A DNA stretch of 5,162 bases, taken from positions 1 through 5,162 of the forward strand of contig JAKEGN010000226.1 of assembly GCA_022615525.1 (NCBI GenBank). The letters are read 5' to 3'. Origin of the DNA: Woeseiaceae bacterium. GTDB lineage: Bacteria; Pseudomonadota; Gammaproteobacteria; Steroidobacterales; Woeseiaceae. A model generated the notes under the pieces. It saw only the letters and a list, made by a program, of their open reading frames with translations, made no database searches and had not been told where the DNA came from. Below, one piece after another: positions 5,111-5,162 of the stretch (positions are counted from its first letter, which is position 1; each line of letters starts with the position of its first letter). The position numbers and the translations under genes are program-made.

Positions 5111-5138
5111 AGTATAGGCAAGCAGGCCGTCTACGCAA
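5111..5138 (-). promoter_or_regulatory. candidate promoter of the MocA-like gene
   Basis: On the minus strand, TATACT (plus-strand 5111-5116) is a 5 of 6 match to the -10 consensus. TTGCGT (5133-5138), 16 bp further upstream, is a weak 3 of 6 match to the -35. Transcription would start near 5104, about 60 nt before the ATG at 5042. The rest of the 120-base right flank shows no gene. Confidence 0.45.
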
Positions 5139-5162
5139 ATCAAGCAGCGCCGGACGCGGCCC

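Overview
This is a GC-rich proteobacterial chromosome segment. A gammaproteobacterium is my guess from the protein style, but the sequence does not prove it. It holds two units that diverge from a 221-bp intergenic region, plus a third gene converging on the right-hand unit. There are no mobile elements, RNA genes or CRISPR arrays.

Left unit, minus strand (1332 down to 1): two adjacent acyl-CoA dehydrogenase genes. The first is complete (400 aa) and resembles pimeloyl-CoA dehydrogenase large subunits (PimC type). The second starts at 100, runs off the left edge, and begins like the matching small subunit (PimD type). The complete subunit has Gly where most acyl-CoA dehydrogenases carry the C-terminal catalytic Glu. 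That fits a heteromeric enzyme acting on dicarboxylyl-CoA or another bulky acyl-CoA.

Right unit, plus strand (1554 to 4428): a compact molybdenum cofactor operon, moaA-moaC-mobA-moaD-moaE. MoaA and MoaC convert GTP to cyclic pyranopterin monophosphate (cPMP). MoaD and MoaE, the two subunits of molybdopterin synthase, add the dithiolene sulfurs. MobA would attach GMP to the finished cofactor. moaC/mobA and mobA/moaD overlap, and moaD/moaE abut or overlap, which points to translational coupling. The genes for molybdate insertion (mogA/moaB, moeA) and MoaD activation (moeB) are not in the window.

Far right, minus strand (5042 to 4425): a MocA-like nucleotidyltransferase, probably the CMP-transferring counterpart of MobA, with its own candidate promoter. 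It meets moaE tail to tail, and the two stop codons lie on one CTAG palindrome. The locus therefore appears able to make both the guanine and the cytosine dinucleotide forms of the cofactor, for DMSO-reductase-type and xanthine-oxidase-type enzymes respectively.

The most interesting non-coding signal is in the divergent intergenic region. Two sigma70-like promoters point in opposite directions, each with a 17-bp spacer, and they share one near-symmetric -10 box. The most interesting protein signal is a C-x2-C-x2-H-x2-H-x2-H ladder in the extended tail of MoaE. I found no wholly new system; these are details within recognisable pathways.
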